From assembly GCF_000691165.1 (NCBI RefSeq), contig NZ_ASJD01000004.1, positions 62,001-126,000 on the forward strand: DNA of 64,000 nt, in the 5' to 3' direction. Shown in pieces: positions 47,694 through 57,119 of this stretch. Under the pieces are notes generated by a model that made no database searches, was not told where the DNA came from, and worked only from the letters and a program-made list of their open reading frames with translations. How positions within the stretch are numbered: position 1 is the stretch's first letter; every line of letters begins with the position of its first letter. The position numbers were made by a program, and so were the translations under genes. The DNA is from Bacillus safensis FO-36b (GTDB lineage Bacteria; Bacillota; Bacilli; Bacillales; Bacillaceae).

Positions 47694-49070
47694 ATGAAAT
47701 CTCAAACCCTGTCATATGAAAAGGTTCAAGCCAAAGATGAGAAAACACACCCTTCATTATTTGCATTAACTTGGCCTATTTTTATCGAAATTTCTTTATA
47801 TATGCTCATGGGGAGCGCTGATACACTTATGCTCAGCCAATACTCCGATAACAGTGTGGCCGCAGTAGGTGTAAGCAACCAGCTCCTGAATTTATTAATT
47901 GTCATGTTCAGCTTCATTACAACAGGAACGACCATTGTGATTGCGCAGCTTTTAGGAGCTGACCGCAAGCAGGAAGCGACTCAAGTCGCCTATGTCTCAC
48001 TAGGAACCAACTTCTTGATCAGCTTTGTCATTAGTCTCCTCATGTTTGTGTTAGCTGTTCCAATCCTGCACATGATGGGCTTATCAAGTGAACTCATGCC
48101 GGATGCGGCGGTCTTTTTACAAATTGTCGGCCTGCTTTCTTTTATTCAAGCACTCATTATGACGTATAGTGCTATTTTAAAAAGCTACGGATATACAAGA
48201 GACACGATGTATGTCACCATCGGAATGAATTTGCTCAACGTTGCCGGCAATTATTTGGTCATTTTTGGTCCGTTTGGCTTTCCTGTATTAGGTGTCATGG
48301 GTGTTGCCTTTTCAACCTCGCTGGCTCGTTTGATCGGATTGATGGCGATGATCCTCATTGTCCGCCGCCGAATTGGATTGCGCTTTTCACTGAAGAGTAT
48401 GTTTCACATCCAGCGGACGCATTTAAAAAAGCTGCTGAAAATTGGCATTCCTTCTGCTGGAGAGCAGCTTTCTTATAACGGCTCTCAAATGATTATTACA
48501 CTGTTTATTACATTTATGGGAACGCAGGCTTTAGCCGCAAAGGTTTACACTCAAAATTTGATGATGTTTATTATGTTGTTTGGTGCAGCGATTAGCCAAG
48601 GGACACAGATTTTAATCGGGCGCCATATTGGAGCGAAAGAATTTGATGCTGCCTACCGCAGATGTATGAAAAGCTTATACTGGGCCATTGGGATCTCTCT
48701 TCTTTCTTCCACTGCTTTATCTTTATCATCGACGCATTTGCTTACCTTTTTCACTAGCAATCGTGAAATCATTGAAATCGCCGCCACACTTCTCCTATTG
48801 ACGATCATTTTAGAGCCGGGACGCTCTTTTAATATGGTCATTATTAATTCATTGCGGGCTGCTGGTGACGCGAAGTTTCCAGTGTATATGGCGATGATTT
48901 CAATGTGGGGAATTGGGCTTCCGATCGCTTATTTGTTAGGCATTCAGTTTGAAATGGGGCTCATCGGGGTTTGGATTTCTTTTATTGTGGATGAATGGGT
49001 AAGAGGTATCTTCATGTATAGGCGCTGGCGTTCCAGAGTATGGACGGAGTATCGTTTTTCTTCCACATAA
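47694..49070 (+). CDS. yisQ: MATE-family efflux transporter YisQ
   Basis: 458-residue membrane protein with 12 predicted helices; MATE features include LTWPIFIEISLYMLMGSADTLML in helix 1, AVGVSNQL, FITTGTTIVIAQLLGA, and the second-half equivalents GIPSAGEQLSYNGSQ and GAAISQGTQILIGRHIGA. It should export cationic compounds using a Na+ or H+ gradient. AAAGGGGG is 7 bases before the ATG at 47694. Divergent from the AraC regulator. It lies 3 kb beyond the siderophore operon, so a role in siderophore export is conceivable but unsupported. Confidence 0.85.
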   Translation: MKSQTLSYEKVQAKDEKTHPSLFALTWPIFIEISLYMLMGSADTLMLSQYSDNSVAAVGVSNQLLNLLIVMFSFITTGTTIVIAQLLGADRKQEATQVAYVSLGTNFLISFVISLLMFVLAVPILHMMGLSSELMPDAAVFLQIVGLLSFIQALIMTYSAILKSYGYTRDTMYVTIGMNLLNVAGNYLVIFGPFGFPVLGVMGVAFSTSLARLIGLMAMILIVRRRIGLRFSLKSMFHIQRTHLKKLLKIGIPSAGEQLSYNGSQMIITLFITFMGTQALAAKVYTQNLMMFIMLFGAAISQGTQILIGRHIGAKEFDAAYRRCMKSLYWAIGISLLSSTALSLSSTHLLTFFTSNREIIEIAATLLLLTIILEPGRSFNMVIINSLRAAGDAKFPVYMAMISMWGIGLPIAYLLGIQFEMGLIGVWISFIVDEWVRGIFMYRRWRSRVWTEYRFSST

Positions 49071-49097
49071 AAAGGACTGCGGGTGCAGTCCTTTTTT
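49068..49097. terminator. Bidirectional terminator between yisQ and the carotenoid operon
   Basis: AAAAAGGACTGC / GCAGTCCTTTTTT stem with GGGT loop, convergent genes on both sides; the crtM-like stop codon lies within it. Confidence 0.9.
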
Positions 49098-49935
49098 ACG
49101 TAATATCTTCTAAAATAAGTGCTTTTTCCTGTTTTGAAATAAATGCTCGCTCTGTAAAGACGCGGTATTCGTTTTCTCTTGTTTTATCTAAAATGGCTTT
49201 ATAAAAGTAGGCTGCTGCTTTCACCGGTATTCGTGAATAGAGCGGGAATTCATGAAGATGGTCAAAAAACTCCTCGTAGTATGCCTCTGCCTCAAAGGCA
49301 ATGTACTCCCAGACGTGCTGGAAGGCTTGATTCACAATCCCTTCCTGCAATTCTTGCTCTGTGTACCCGAATTGATCCATCACTTGCTTTGGCAAATAAA
49401 TGCGGTCTCTTTCAGCCTGATCTTCGCCGATATCTCGAAGGATGTTGGTTAGCTGCATAGCAATCCCTAACGAAATGGCTGCTTCTTTTAGCTGCTCTTT
49501 TTTACGCGGTGCAATAATGGGAAGGAGCATAAGCCCAACTGTACTAGCAACATGATAGGAATAGATGAGCAGTTCATCCAACGTTTCGTATCGCTGCTGC
49601 TCTAAATCCATCTCCTGTCCTTGGAGCAGGTCACGGAACGGGGCTTCATCCATCCGAAACTCTTGAAATGTATGCTCTAGCGCCACCCATATTGGATCAT
49701 TCCGGTCTACCTCACCTTGTAAAAATCGATCAAACGTCTCCCGAAAGGATGCAAGGTCCTCTTTTGGCGAAGGGGATTCATCTACAATGTCATCTGCTCT
49801 ACGGCAAAAGGAATATACGGCCCAGACGGCCTGTCTTTTCTTTTTAGGTAGCATGGAAAAGGCCCGGTAAAACGTTTTTGAATGGGTTTGAATGGTTTCC
49901 TCACACACTTTTAATGCTGTTTGTACATCAACCAC
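49096..49935 (-). CDS. crtM: Squalene/phytoene synthase family, probable dehydrosqualene synthase CrtM (YisP orthologue)
   Basis: 279 residues. Both Asp-rich magnesium sites are intact: DDIVD at 48-52 and DIGED at 168-172 followed by AERDRIYLP. It should couple two farnesyl diphosphates head to head. By position it is the counterpart of B. subtilis YisP, which I recall as a farnesyl diphosphate phosphatase with a degraded Asp site. Here two CrtN-type genes lie just upstream in one operon, so a C30 carotenoid role is favoured. GTG start at 49935 overlaps the desaturase stop by 8 bases. Confidence 0.85.
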   Translation of the reverse strand: MVDVQTALKVCEETIQTHSKTFYRAFSMLPKKKRQAVWAVYSFCRRADDIVDESPSPKEDLASFRETFDRFLQGEVDRNDPIWVALEHTFQEFRMDEAPFRDLLQGQEMDLEQQRYETLDELLIYSYHVASTVGLMLLPIIAPRKKEQLKEAAISLGIAMQLTNILRDIGEDQAERDRIYLPKQVMDQFGYTEQELQEGIVNQAFQHVWEYIAFEAEAYYEEFFDHLHEFPLYSRIPVKAAAYFYKAILDKTRENEYRVFTERAFISKQEKALILEDIT

Positions 49936-51403
49936 TTAGCTTCACTTCCTTTCTATCATTCAAATCTTTTAGTAGTACAGAAGCCATAAGCTTCGCACTT
50001 TGCATCACGATCGGCACCCCGCCACCCGGATGGATGGAAGCACCTGCCGCATAAAGATTATCTGTCTCACTGACCTTCACTTGCGGGCGGAAGACACCTG
50101 ATTGAAACAAATTAGGCGCAAGTCCAAAGCTGCCGCCTTCAAACAATCCTTCTCGCAAGGAATCATTTGGTGTTCTGACCTTTTTCCAGACAATCGACTC
50201 TCGCAATCTCGGAAAGCCTCTTTTCTCAAGGACATCCACCATCTTCTCGACAAACTCTGTCTCCTCTTCCCAGTTGATATGATCTCCTGAAGGAACGGGA
50301 ACGAGCATGTATAGAACACTGCAGCCTTCTGGGGCAAGAGATGGATCAATGATCGATGGATTAAATGTATAAAACGACGGGTCTTGAGGAATCGTTTTCG
50401 TTTGAAAAACTTCTTTCATATGCTGATCAAAGTGTTCTCCCATAAAAAATTGATGAACAGGTGCTTCATGATACATCTTGTTTAACCCGAGATACACCAT
50501 CACACAGCCAGAGGACGGCACGTATTTCCGGCGATCTTGTTCGTCTAAACCAAGCTGCTTTAACGCAGCTGGATAATCTCCATTGATCACAAATGCATCA
50601 GCGGTTTCATATTCATCATTTACTTTAGCTTTGACTGCCCGTTTCCCCTCAAACACCAATTGCGTGACTTCTTCATTTTTTCTTACATGCACACCCATTT
50701 TGATGAGCTGCCCTTCCAATATATCTACTAAACTCGCATATCCGCCTTTTAAATAGTAGATTCCATGCGCGTGCTCACTATAGGACACAAGCGAATAAAT
50801 AGCCGATGCTTCATACGGGTTTCCCCCAACATAGAGGGTTTGAAGTGCGTATGCATCTCGCAGGCGTTCGTCTGAGAAATATTTTTTCAGAGCACTTTGT
50901 ACCGTTCGATACGCCTTTAATTTCATTAAAATCTTCATATTCGCTTTTGTAAAAAATGTACGTTTTTCGTGAAATGATTTTTCTAGAAAGGCTTGCTGCC
51001 CTTCTTGAAACCGGTCTGTCATTTCTTCCATAAACCTCAGGAACCCTTGATCTTCCTTTGGAAATACACGTCTGATTTCATCTAGCTGACGAAGTGCATC
51101 AGAGTATTTCGTATAGGAGGTTCCATCTTGATATTGAATTGTGTACAGCGGATCAAGCTGCAGCAGATCAAGAGATGAATCGTCAATTCCTACCTCATGT
51201 AAAATGCCTTTTAACATGTCAGGAAGTAGGACAATGGTCGGACCTTCATCTACTTTATATCCTTTCTCACGTACAAAAGCAAGTCTCCCGCCAAGCCGTT
51301 CATTTTTTTCGACAAGGGTGACATCATGTCCCGCTTTTTTTAAATAAAGCGCTGAGATCATTCCGCCAATACCGCCGCCTGCAATTAATATATGTTTCTT
51401 CAT
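49928..51403 (-). CDS. crtN: CrtN-type carotenoid desaturase/oxidase
   Basis: 491 residues: FAD loop HILIAGGGIGGMISALYL with EKNERLGGRL, VDEGPTIVLLPDML as in S. aureus CrtN, YALQTLYVGGNPYEASAIYSL, and the C-terminal YAAGASIHPGGGVPIVMQSAKL (the FAD end motif). Probably dehydrosqualene desaturase. The ATG overlaps the preceding gene's stop (ATGA). Exact assignment between CrtN and the CrtNb/CrtP oxidase type cannot be made by eye. Confidence 0.8.
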   Translation of the reverse strand: MKKHILIAGGGIGGMISALYLKKAGHDVTLVEKNERLGGRLAFVREKGYKVDEGPTIVLLPDMLKGILHEVGIDDSSLDLLQLDPLYTIQYQDGTSYTKYSDALRQLDEIRRVFPKEDQGFLRFMEEMTDRFQEGQQAFLEKSFHEKRTFFTKANMKILMKLKAYRTVQSALKKYFSDERLRDAYALQTLYVGGNPYEASAIYSLVSYSEHAHGIYYLKGGYASLVDILEGQLIKMGVHVRKNEEVTQLVFEGKRAVKAKVNDEYETADAFVINGDYPAALKQLGLDEQDRRKYVPSSGCVMVYLGLNKMYHEAPVHQFFMGEHFDQHMKEVFQTKTIPQDPSFYTFNPSIIDPSLAPEGCSVLYMLVPVPSGDHINWEEETEFVEKMVDVLEKRGFPRLRESIVWKKVRTPNDSLREGLFEGGSFGLAPNLFQSGVFRPQVKVSETDNLYAAGASIHPGGGVPIVMQSAKLMASVLLKDLNDRKEVKLSG

Positions 51404-52917
51404 GAGGCGCTCCCCTTTTCTTGATGCGGCATTGTTTTGTGTGAATGTTTCTCTTTTTTAAGAATGGCATTTGTCGTGATACGTGCTGATTCTAAAATGG
51501 TTGGCAGTCCGCTTCCTGGATGTGTTCCTCCTCCAACGAGCCAGCAGTGCTTTAATTCATCAAATTCATTGTGCGGCCTTAGGACCATCATCTGCGTCAG
51601 CTGGTGGCCGAGGTTAAATGTAGCTCCTTCATATACGTAAAGGTCTTCCTCCCATTGCTTCGGTGTGATCATCCGCTCGACTTCTATATGCTGTCTCACA
51701 TTCTGAAAGCCTGTTTTCCGCTCCAATGTATCCAGCACAAGCTCTCTAAATTCATCTTGATGCGCCTCCCAATCAATACCGCTTTGGTTATTGGCAACTG
51801 GAGCCAGCACATAAAGAGCTGATTTTCCTTTTGGAGCAAGTGAGTCATCGGTTACACTTGCATTTTGAATATAAATAGACGGGTCATCTGGCAGCTCATA
51901 TGTCTTCGTAATGCCTTTGACAAATCTAGCATAATCATCGGAAAAAACGATGGTATGATGCGGCTCATCATATATGGTATCCAGTCCTAAATAAAGCATA
52001 AAGGTAGAGCAAGAGAATTTTTTCTTTTTTAATTTCTTCTCGCTGTATTTCTTTAAGAGTCCTGGCTCGACAAGCTTTGTCATCACATGTGCAAAGTCTC
52101 CATTGACGACAACCTCATCTGCTTGTATTTCTTCCCCAGATTCTAAACGAATGCCTTTTACTTTCCTTCCCTCCGTGAGCAGCTTTTCGACGCCAGCTGA
52201 CAGATGAATCTCTGCTCCAGCTTCAAGCGCGGCCTTTGCCATCGCTTCTGACAGCTGATTGACACCGCCCTTCGGATGAAATACACCTGTGTCATGTTCC
52301 ATAAACGAAAGGATCGAGAACGCACCAGGGCATTCCCACGGGGACATTCCTAAGTACTTTGATTGAAATGTAAAAGCATATTTCACTGATTCATTCGAAA
52401 AATAGTCTGACAGCACATCATACAAACTTTTATTTAGTGAAAGCTGTGGAAGTGCTTTGATCACCTTCAGGCGAAGGTAATGATGAAAGCGGTCCATTTT
52501 ACTTTGTAGAATTGGTGTCAAACGATCCATTTTGCGCTTTGTATCCTTCATAAATCTTAGATACCCTTCGCCCTCACCAGGTGCAAAGGCTTCTAATCGT
52601 TTGTACATTTCATCGCGATCCCGAATCATATCGAGCTGATTGTCTTGAAATATTAATCTATACATCTCTTTTAATTCAATCACATCAATATAGTCATAAA
52701 GATTTTTACCAGCAAAGGTGAACAGCTCCTCTGCAATATAAATCATGCTGAGAAAGGTAGGACCTGTATCAAACGTGAAATCACCAAGTTGAAACTTAGC
52801 GTTACGCCCGCCAACAAAGGGCTGTTTTTCGTATACATGAACATCATGTCCTTTGCTTTGAAGCATCATAGCTGCTGCAAGGCCCCCTGGTCCCGCTCCG
52901 ATCACAATGATTTTCAT
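51400..52917 (-). CDS. Second CrtN-type carotenoid desaturase/oxidase
   Basis: 505 residues: IIVIGAGPGGLAAAMMLQS, YEKQPFVGGRN, FDTGPTFLSM, TFQSKYLGMSPWECPGAFSIL, and C-terminal VGGGTHPGSGLPTILESARI. Homologous to its neighbour but clearly diverged, so the pair likely divides desaturation and terminal oxidation of a C30 backbone (CrtN with CrtNb/CrtNc-like). First gene of the crt operon; GGAGG 10 bases before the ATG and its own promoter just upstream. Confidence 0.78.
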   Translation of the reverse strand: MKIIVIGAGPGGLAAAMMLQSKGHDVHVYEKQPFVGGRNAKFQLGDFTFDTGPTFLSMIYIAEELFTFAGKNLYDYIDVIELKEMYRLIFQDNQLDMIRDRDEMYKRLEAFAPGEGEGYLRFMKDTKRKMDRLTPILQSKMDRFHHYLRLKVIKALPQLSLNKSLYDVLSDYFSNESVKYAFTFQSKYLGMSPWECPGAFSILSFMEHDTGVFHPKGGVNQLSEAMAKAALEAGAEIHLSAGVEKLLTEGRKVKGIRLESGEEIQADEVVVNGDFAHVMTKLVEPGLLKKYSEKKLKKKKFSCSTFMLYLGLDTIYDEPHHTIVFSDDYARFVKGITKTYELPDDPSIYIQNASVTDDSLAPKGKSALYVLAPVANNQSGIDWEAHQDEFRELVLDTLERKTGFQNVRQHIEVERMITPKQWEEDLYVYEGATFNLGHQLTQMMVLRPHNEFDELKHCWLVGGGTHPGSGLPTILESARITTNAILKKEKHSHKTMPHQEKGSAS

Positions 52918-52953
52918 TATCCTTTTTCCTCCAAATTAATTCACTTTAAGTTA

Positions 52954-52981
52954 ATTATACAAATTAGAAAGATTAGATCAA
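52954..52981 (-). promoter_or_regulatory. Promoter of the crt operon
   Basis: Minus strand TTGATC (52976-52981), 16-base spacer, perfect TATAAT (52954-52959), 37 bases before the first crt ATG. It lies after the asnO terminator, so the crt genes have independent control. Confidence 0.6.
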
Positions 52982-53017
52982 CTTTTGATGTGCTCAAAAA
53001 GTCTCATGTTATGTATC

Positions 53018-53060
53018 AAAAAAGCCGGCTTCCTTTCAACAAGTGCAAGAAAGCCGACCC
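53018..53060 (-). terminator. Terminator after asnO
   Basis: GTCGGCTT / AAGCCGGC stem (one G-T pair) flanking TTC...GAA and a loop, then TTTTTTGAT on the minus strand. Confidence 0.75.
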
Positions 53061-53064
53061 TTTA

Positions 53065-54906
53065 TTACGCTTCTATATCAATTCGATACGTTTCAAACCA
53101 ATGATGAATCTGTGCAAGATGGGCAATCAACTGCGGGCCCTTCATGAGCTGGCCATACCATGGCACATGAAAAGAAGCTCCTTCCGTTTCAATCAGCTGC
53201 TTTAATTGATGTGGGTCTAAAAATTCGTGAAGTACTGAGTCTTTTTGCGCGAGGCAGTCTGTTAGCATCTCTTTCACAGCCTGAGTATAGGCTGGATGAT
53301 GTGTTTTCGGATAAGGACTCTTCTTTCGATAAAGCACTTCATTCGGTAAAATTCCCTCTAATGCTTTTCGTAAAACCCCTTTTTCACGATTTCCATGCAT
53401 TTTCATTTCCCAAGGAATATTCCACACATATTCGACAAGACGATGATCTGCAAATGGCACACGTACCTCAAGACTAGCCCCCATACTCATTCGATCTTTT
53501 CGATCAAGCAGTGTTGTCATAAACCAGATCATATTTAAGTAAAAAAGTTCTCTACGGGCTTTATCAACGCCAGTTTCTCCATCTAAAAGAGGCGTTTCTG
53601 CCACCGTTTCTTCATATTTGCTTTGCACGTATTCCTTAAGTGACAGCTTTTTTTGCCACGAGTCTTGCAGGAGCTGAGTTCTCGCTTCAGTCGATCTCAT
53701 CCAAGGAAAACCATTCGTTTCATTTTCCATATGGAACCAAGGGTAGCCGCCAAAGATTTCATCAGCACATTCACCTGACAAGCCAACAACGAAGTCCTTT
53801 TTAATTTCTCGGCAAAACCAAAGCAAGGAAGAATCAATATCTGCCATACCCGGTAAGTCTCGAACCTCAACGGCTTCCTTCAAATAGGAAGCGAGCTCTT
53901 TTTGTCCAATGATACAGCTGTGATGATGCGTTTGAAACGCTTTTGTCATTTGATCAATCCATGGGCCGTCAGCATTCGGCTGGAATTGATTTGCCTCAAA
54001 GAATTGATCGTTTCCTTCGTAGTCAATGGAATACGTATGAAGCGGTGCTTCCCCTATTTTCTCAAAGTGCTTAGCGGCAATGGCAGTAATGGCACTAGAA
54101 TCGACGCCACCAGATAAAAATGTACATACAGGCACATCAGAGACGAGCTGTCTTGTCACGGCATCTGTAAAGAGATGCTTAATGTGCTGTGCGGTGTCAT
54201 CAAGTGAGTCGGTATGCTCCTTGCTTTTGACATTCCAATATCTCCACACGCGCAGTCCGTCTTTTGAAAAGGTCAAGGCATGTGCAGGTCTCAGCTCTTT
54301 TATCCCTTTAAACACTCCTTGACCTGGTGTTCTTGACGGTCCTAAGCCAAAGATCTCCGACAGCCCTTCATAATCGACTTTTGCTTTGATATCAGGGTGA
54401 GCAAGAAGTGCTTTGATCTCTGAACCAAATAAGAAGGAATGATGACGTTCTGTATAGAAAAATGGCTTGACGCCTAGCCGGTCTCTCCCTGCAAATAACA
54501 ATTCACGCTCACTATCCCAGATCACAAATGCAAAAATGCCATTAAAATGGGAGACACACTCTTCCTTCCATTCTGTATAGGCATGAAGAAGAACTTCTGT
54601 ATCAGAATGCCCAAGAAAGCGGTGCCCCCTTTTTAATAATTCTTTTCTTATATCCTCCGTGTTATAGAGCTCTCCATTGTATACAATCGTATAAGCATGG
54701 TTTTGATGTGTATATGTCATCGGCTGCTTTCCGCCTTCTACATCTACCACCGCTAACCTTTTATGCCCGAAAAGAACGTGCTCACTTTTCCACGTATTTG
54801 TATCATCTGGCCCTCTTTTAGATAATGTATCTGTCATTTGATTGATTACATGATCCTGTTGGATGAGCTGCTTTTTAAAGTCTGCCCAGCCTGTAATTCC
54901 ACACAT
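53065..54906 (-). CDS. asnO: Glutamine-hydrolysing asparagine synthetase AsnO
   Basis: 613 residues. N-terminal class II glutaminase with catalytic Cys2 (MCGITGW), RGPDD, the glutamine site YNGELYN; C-terminal synthetase domain with the ATP pyrophosphatase loop FLSGGVDSSAI and LSGECADEIFGGYPW. Start at 54906 because Cys must be residue 2 after Met removal; GGGAG lies 9 bases upstream. In B. subtilis AsnO (YisO) is the sporulation-linked asparagine synthetase. Neighbours yisN and (beyond the crt insertion) yisP agree. Confidence 0.93.
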   Translation of the reverse strand: MCGITGWADFKKQLIQQDHVINQMTDTLSKRGPDDTNTWKSEHVLFGHKRLAVVDVEGGKQPMTYTHQNHAYTIVYNGELYNTEDIRKELLKRGHRFLGHSDTEVLLHAYTEWKEECVSHFNGIFAFVIWDSERELLFAGRDRLGVKPFFYTERHHSFLFGSEIKALLAHPDIKAKVDYEGLSEIFGLGPSRTPGQGVFKGIKELRPAHALTFSKDGLRVWRYWNVKSKEHTDSLDDTAQHIKHLFTDAVTRQLVSDVPVCTFLSGGVDSSAITAIAAKHFEKIGEAPLHTYSIDYEGNDQFFEANQFQPNADGPWIDQMTKAFQTHHHSCIIGQKELASYLKEAVEVRDLPGMADIDSSLLWFCREIKKDFVVGLSGECADEIFGGYPWFHMENETNGFPWMRSTEARTQLLQDSWQKKLSLKEYVQSKYEETVAETPLLDGETGVDKARRELFYLNMIWFMTTLLDRKDRMSMGASLEVRVPFADHRLVEYVWNIPWEMKMHGNREKGVLRKALEGILPNEVLYRKKSPYPKTHHPAYTQAVKEMLTDCLAQKDSVLHEFLDPHQLKQLIETEGASFHVPWYGQLMKGPQLIAHLAQIHHWFETYRIDIEA

Positions 54907-55060
54907 CATCATCAGCTCCCATCCGTTTTTCCTCAAGTGTTCTCATTCAGCCTTTCTTAGTTTATGCATCGTTTCCTTGATAGTTGATTTGTCCTTTTTT
55001 CCCGGCGTATAGGACAAGCTTAATTTGGTAAGAAAAGAAAGAAGAAAGGAGCTTTTGCAA

Positions 55061-55588
55061 ATGGAAAATCGAATGAAGCAGCTTGAACGCTGCAGCCAAA
55101 GATGGTGTAATGGGTATTTGCTCATTGAAAACGGGCATTGTCTGATTGAAGATGAAGAAGGAGAGATCATGCTGCCAGAAAGTCTTCAAAGCACAATGAT
55201 CTGTTTGAAGGAAAATGACCAATGGACAAAAGGGGAATTGCTCGGTTCTATGATTCTTCATGAAAACGGGCAGTTAATAGAAGTACAGGGAGGAGAAAAC
55301 ATTCAATATACGGCGTCCCTTGCCAAAGGATGGCTTGATCTTCTCATGTTCGTACCGGAAAACGTTTTTGATCACATCCTTGACCAGATAGAGCAGCTTG
55401 GTTTTTCCGTCTATGATTGTGTTTTCTCTTCCTTTCATTCAATGCAGCGCGTCTCTTTCTTTCAGTTTTCGACAGATACGCAATCACTTGCACTTCAATG
55501 TCACTATGAGCCTGCAGCCAGCCACATTCGTTTTGAATGGACCACTTCAGACGGACAACGGATCGTTTCACAATTTGATGCCACATAA
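55061..55588 (+). CDS. yisN: YisN, conserved Bacillus protein of unknown function
   Basis: 175 residues from the ATG at 55061 with AAAGGAG 9 bases upstream. Begins MENRMKQLERCSQRW; soluble, mixed alpha/beta with no membrane helix or signal. No catalytic motif recognised. Name from its place beside asnO (yisO) and yisL. Convergent with yisL. Confidence 0.6.
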   Translation: MENRMKQLERCSQRWCNGYLLIENGHCLIEDEEGEIMLPESLQSTMICLKENDQWTKGELLGSMILHENGQLIEVQGGENIQYTASLAKGWLDLLMFVPENVFDHILDQIEQLGFSVYDCVFSSFHSMQRVSFFQFSTDTQSLALQCHYEPAASHIRFEWTTSDGQRIVSQFDAT

Positions 55589-55625
55589 AAAGGACACTGC
55601 TTCGTATAAGCAATGCCCTTTTTAT
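55586..55625. terminator. Bidirectional terminator between yisN and yisL
   Basis: AAAAAGG-A-CA-C-TGCTT / AAGCA-A-TG-C-CCTTTTT imperfect stem around CGTAT, with A/T runs on both sides. Confidence 0.8.
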
Positions 55626-55626
55626 A

Positions 55627-55995
55627 TTAAAAGATATGGAAACCGATCGGCAGACGTAAACCGAGAAGAATGGTCACAATCGCAAATACGATAAACCCAA
55701 TCAACACACCAGTCACCGATTTTCCTTTTTTCTTGCGCACTAGGACCATTTCCATGAAACCGATCACGAGGATACCGAGAATCATTTTTCCAATATACTC
55801 GCCCCCGAAACCTGGAATTTTCATTCCTGTGCGAACATACAATTCTACGCCTGTTGCGATAATGATCAAGTAGAATAAGCGAACGATCATGTGCACAATT
55901 TTAGCGCCTTTGTCGTTTTTACCTGCAAGAGCAAAGGCTACGAAGAATAAAATAATCCCCAGCACCCATGCTGTGATATGTAAATGTGTTCCCAT
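55627..55995 (-). CDS. yisL: YisL, UPF0344/DUF1516 membrane protein
   Basis: 122 residues, four transmembrane helices (about 6-24, 36-55, 66-84, 93-115), start THLHITAWVLGIILFF and the family's GGEYIGKMILGI in the middle. ATG at 55995 behind AAAGGGGG. Function unknown; its neighbour is yisK, as in B. subtilis. Confidence 0.85.
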   Translation of the reverse strand: MGTHLHITAWVLGIILFFVAFALAGKNDKGAKIVHMIVRLFYLIIIATGVELYVRTGMKIPGFGGEYIGKMILGILVIGFMEMVLVRKKKGKSVTGVLIGFIVFAIVTILLGLRLPIGFHIF

Positions 55996-56087
55996 TTGTG
56001 ATTTCCCCCTTTATCAGAACAAGTACCTTCTCATCGTACCACGAAATAAGTCGAACACAAAGCGACAATCCTGTGTCATCACGCGCT

Positions 56088-56993
56088 TTATTTGACGTGA
56101 TTTGTCAGCGTTCCAATCGGTTCAATTGTGATGTCAATTCGATCTCCAGAAGCTAAAAACTTAGGCGGTTCAAAGCCCTTCCCTACCCCAGAAGGTGTAC
56201 CTGTTGCAATGATGTCACCCGCTTCTAATGTCATCCCTTTTGAAAGAGTGGAGACAATGTCTTCAATTGTGAAGATCATTAATTCCGTACTGGCAGACTG
56301 ACGAACCTCTCCGTTTACCTTTGTTTCCACATGGAGCGCACCATGATCCTCGATCATTGACTTATGAACGATATAAGGTCCTATCGGGCAGGTTGTATCT
56401 AAGCTTTTGCCAATGAAAAATTGTTTATGTTTTTTCTGCAAATCTCTTGCCGTCACATCATTTAAAATGGTGTAACCGAATATATAATCTTGGACCTCTT
56501 CAGGAGCAATGTTTTTCCCTGATTTGCCCATCACAATGGCAAGCTCTCCTTCATAATCCAATTCACTTGTCACACCTTCATGAAGAAGAATGTCCGCTTC
56601 GTGTCCAATGACAGAAGTAGGTGCCTTTGTAAAAATCATCACGTCTTTAGGAATATCCGCCGCACTTCCCATCTCCATGACATGGTCTTGATAATTCTTT
56701 CCGACACACATGATGTTTTTAGACGGCTTTGGAATCGGCGCATGGAGTTTCACGTCCGAAAGCGGATATACATAAGAACCGCGGTCTTCTTCTTTTTTCT
56801 CAGCCCAATCAAGAAGCTGTCCTACATGTTCAACAAACTTGTCCCCCATTTTGATACACTCAGATAAAGAGTTTGGCAGTGTCTCAAGCTCAAATAATTT
56901 GGCTTCTGCCTTTTTGACGTCCATCACCCATTCATCATCAATGACTACCCCAATAAACATGCTGCTATGTATCTCACCTGTAAAAAACTTCAT
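56088..56993 (-). CDS. yisK: YisK, fumarylacetoacetate-hydrolase-family enzyme
   Basis: 301 residues. Metal-binding FAH core: DYEGELAIVMGKSGKNI with the acidic ligands, GYTILNDVTARDLQKKHKQF, and GTPSGVGKGFEP. Family members hydrolyse or decarboxylate 2-oxo acids; B. subtilis YisK has been linked to oxaloacetate decarboxylation and cell-shape effects (from memory). ATG at 56993 with GAGGGGAAG just upstream. Confidence 0.9.
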   Translation of the reverse strand: MKFFTGEIHSSMFIGVVIDDEWVMDVKKAEAKLFELETLPNSLSECIKMGDKFVEHVGQLLDWAEKKEEDRGSYVYPLSDVKLHAPIPKPSKNIMCVGKNYQDHVMEMGSAADIPKDVMIFTKAPTSVIGHEADILLHEGVTSELDYEGELAIVMGKSGKNIAPEEVQDYIFGYTILNDVTARDLQKKHKQFFIGKSLDTTCPIGPYIVHKSMIEDHGALHVETKVNGEVRQSASTELMIFTIEDIVSTLSKGMTLEAGDIIATGTPSGVGKGFEPPKFLASGDRIDITIEPIGTLTNHVK

Positions 56994-57055
56994 GTCTTCC
57001 CCTCACAATCTTCATTTCGCTAAGTTATGATGTCTCATTTTATTTCTCTACGAAA

Positions 57056-57100
57056 TAAAAAAAACCCTTTTTTATCATACTCTCTTTTAAAAAGGGTTTC
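57056..57100 (-). terminator. Terminator after the CotG-like gene
   Basis: AAACCCTTTTT / AAAAAGGGTTT stem (57062-57072 with 57089-57099), then TTTTATTTCG on the minus strand. Confidence 0.75.
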
Positions 57101-57119
57101 AAAAATGATGATTGAATGC

